Positions 62,580 to 64,000 of a stretch of 64,000 nucleotides of DNA are shown piece by piece. Position 1 is the first letter of the stretch. Every line of letters starts with the position of its first letter. The translations under genes were made by a program, and so were the position numbers. The notes below the pieces were generated by a model, which did no database searches, was not told the DNA's origin, and saw nothing but the letters and a program-made list of their open reading frames with translations. This DNA comes from Fodinibius salipaludis (GTDB taxonomy: Bacteria > Bacteroidota > Rhodothermia > Balneolales > Balneolaceae). The DNA lies in assembly GCF_002287075.1 (NCBI RefSeq), contig NZ_NSKE01000010.1, positions 1-64,000 on the forward strand. Reading direction: 5' to 3'.

Positions 62580-63299
62580 TTACTCAGCGTCTGAGTTACC
62601 GGAAGTATCAACAATTTGTTCACCTTCTTGAAGCATTACAATAGAATCGATCAAGGTAATTGAACTTTCTTCCATTTCTGAAATAAGTCGATCAATCTTG
62701 GATACACAGTAGTTGTATCCTACCTGAAGGATAATACCTGCAAGCAAACCTGCAGCCGTTGTTAAAAGCGCAACTTTAATACCACCAGCTACAAGAGAAG
62801 GTGAAATGTCACCTGCCTGCTCAATAGCATCAAATGCCTGAATCATACCTACAACCGTTCCGAGGAAACCAAGCATTGGTGCAATGGCAATAAACAGAGA
62901 CAGCCATACAAGTCCCCGCTCAAGGAAACTCATCTCAATAGAACCGTACGATGAAATGGCTTTTTCGGCTGCTTCAATACCTTCATCGACACGCATTAAT
63001 CCAGCTTGGAAAACAGAAGCCACAGGACCTCTTGTTTCTGCACAAAGTTCTTTGGCTGCTGGCACGCCTCCTTCTTGTAGGGCTTCTTGTACGTCAACAA
63101 TGAATTTACGAGTGTCAATATCAGCTAAGTTTAGGGTAATGATTCGCTCCAGGAAGATAGCCAATCCAAGAATTAGAGCGACAAGGACCGGCCACATAAA
63201 CCCACCCTCATTACCTTCGTTAAATTTTTCTACGAGAACGTTAAAAAATCCTTGGTCTACTCCTGCTTGAAGGAAAAAAAGAGCTATAGACGATGTCAT
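62580..63299 (-). CDS. exbB: ExbB/TolQ/MotA-type proton channel protein
   Basis: The 239-residue protein has three spans: near residues 33-52 (MWPVLVALILGLAIFLERII), 133-155 (LFIAIAPMLGFLGTVVGMIQAF) and 175-195 (ALLTTAAGLLAGIILQVGY). FLGTVVGMIQAF and the ALLTTAAGLLAGI block are the family signature. It builds the proton-driven motor with the ExbD proteins encoded downstream, energising outer-membrane TonB receptors such as those in this window. Confidence 0.93.
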   Translation of the reverse strand: MTSSIALFFLQAGVDQGFFNVLVEKFNEGNEGGFMWPVLVALILGLAIFLERIITLNLADIDTRKFIVDVQEALQEGGVPAAKELCAETRGPVASVFQAGLMRVDEGIEAAEKAISSYGSIEMSFLERGLVWLSLFIAIAPMLGFLGTVVGMIQAFDAIEQAGDISPSLVAGGIKVALLTTAAGLLAGIILQVGYNYCVSKIDRLISEMEESSITLIDSIVMLQEGEQIVDTSGNSDAE

Positions 63300-63455
63300 A
63301 CGATTACTCCGATTAAATTATATTTATTATCTGTTTAATAAGGGCTTGTAAAGATGCAAAATGATAGATCATTTTGACTAAAATGTCAAAGAGAGGAAGC
63401 TACATTTTAAAATTAAATAGTATTTTTAACTCTATTTAACGTTATGAAGCTCCAA

Positions 63456-64000
63456 TCAAAGGTTTCCTGCACTAAAATTGTCATTTGATTCTTCAAACCG
63501 TTGAATTCCCGAATCTAAGAATTGACGGAATGTTTCTTTGTCAGCATATCCTACAAGCTGATCCATAATATTTTCATTTTCAGGATCAACAATTACATAA
63601 GTAGGTAGCGCTACTGTTCCAGTCAATTCAAATTGAAACTTTTGGTTTTCCGGTCCCTCAGAACCGTCATCCGTATATAAACGCACTTGCTGCATTTTTG
63701 CAAATCGTTTTTGAATCTCTACCAAGGGAAAAACATTGGCTTCCATAGCCCGGCAGTTTGTGCAAGTATAGCCTGTGAAGTCTATAAACAAAGGTTTATT
63801 TTCTTGTTGGGCTACCTCACGAGCTTCATCGTAATCACTGGTCCAGTTTTCAGCACCCCCTGAATTGGCAGATCCTCCCCCCTGTTGTGCGAGGGAACGA
63901 ACTACACTGACATCAGTAGCTTGTTTGGGCGGCAACCAAGAATCCCAGATACCAAGTGACGCTCCCATCAAACCGGGAATCAAATAAAAGCTAAATAAGA
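63456..64000 (-). CDS. DsbD-type protein, C-terminal thioredoxin domain (cut by window edge)
   Basis: The frame stays open to the right edge. The visible 181 or so residues start with the end of a hydrophobic membrane region (LFSFYLIPGLMGASLG), then a linker (about 40 residues) and a thioredoxin domain with the redox pair YTCTNCRAM. The order fits DsbD/ScsB-like thiol-disulfide transporters; the membrane and N-terminal parts lie outside the window. A TTG at 63983 is possible but unlikely as the true start. Confidence 0.85.
   Translation of the reverse strand, partial: LFSFYLIPGLMGASLGIWDSWLPPKQATDVSVVRSLAQQGGGSANSGGAENWTSDYDEAREVAQQENKPLFIDFTGYTCTNCRAMEANVFPLVEIQKRFAKMQQVRLYTDDGSEGPENQKFQFELTGTVALPTYVIVDPENENIMDQLVGYADKETFRQFLDSGIQRFEESNDNFSAGNL

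Noticed and set aside
1-64000. tRNA, rRNA, CRISPR array, prophage or complete IS element
   Set aside because: No cloverleaf, rRNA-like stretch or regularly spaced direct repeat was seen by eye; only one IS30 fragment is present.

Overview
The window looks like chromosomal DNA from a Gram-negative member of the Bacteroidota/Balneolota group, most likely a Balneolaceae-type marine or halophilic heterotroph (inference). The signs are a short RpoD without region 1.1, SusC/SusD with an ECF sigma/FecR pair, many lipoproteins with outer-membrane receptors, few recognisable Shine-Dalgarno sites with several TTG/GTG starts, and a single-chain multifunctional 2-oxoglutarate dehydrogenase. I found no tRNA, rRNA, CRISPR array or complete insertion sequence. 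One IS30-type transposase is cut by the left edge and one DsbD-type gene by the right edge.

Layout. 1-4.5 kb: transposase tail, small lipoprotein, a DUF305 lipoprotein followed by a large LVIVD-repeat lipoprotein, then a fasciclin lipoprotein on the opposite strand. 4.7-10.4 kb: a plus-strand run with a membrane-anchored MutS-type ATPase, an SGNH hydrolase, a PLP dehydratase, a diadenylate cyclase fused to a YbbR/CdaR-like domain, and a SIMPL protein. 10.4-15.4 kb: PIG-L deacetylase and TesA-like esterase, divergent from an ABC ATPase/permease pair (the tesA-ybbA-ybbP arrangement). 15.5-19.7 kb: OmpA-type lipoprotein, small membrane protein, CorA, a double universal stress protein and a secreted endonuclease/phosphatase-fold lipoprotein. 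19.7-31.8 kb, minus strand: FadL-like porin, Tyr- and Ser/Arg-rich lipoprotein, a propeller-type sensor kinase with its NarL-type regulator, RpoD, and an operon of PepF, a GAF/degenerate GGDEF protein and phosphopentomutase. 32.0-35.7 kb: the 2-oxoglutarate dehydrogenase.

35.9-47.9 kb is a polysaccharide utilisation locus, most likely for a beta-1,3-glucan such as laminarin. On the minus strand it runs ECF sigma, FecR, STN-containing SusC, SusD, GH16 and MFS sugar porter; a GH3 beta-glucosidase is divergent. The expected flow is extracellular GH16 cleavage, capture and uptake by SusCD, periplasmic GH3 trimming and sugar import by the MFS porter, with SusC-FecR-sigma signalling. A hairpin lies between susD and the GH16 gene, and another inverted repeat lies just before the GH3 start codon.

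48.0-49.4 kb carries pterin genes (FolE2 and a PTPS/QueD-family enzyme). 49.6-52.8 kb is an arsenic operon (arsR, arsM, a repeat-rich gap, arsenate reductase, acr3) with a clear ArsR-type palindrome in front. 53.0-57.5 kb holds a beta-helix-like lipoprotein and a TonB-dependent receptor separated by a terminator. The last part holds FtsH, ThiL, two ExbD genes, a small membrane protein, an ExbB/TolQ-type channel and the end of a DsbD-type thioredoxin protein.

The items I would look at first are the cyclase-regulator fusion with its altered RHR motif, the two polysaccharide-locus RNA structures, the palindromes in the arsenic operon gap, the membrane MutS-type ATPase and the extra small gene in the ExbB/ExbD cluster. 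No wholly new multi-gene system is evident.
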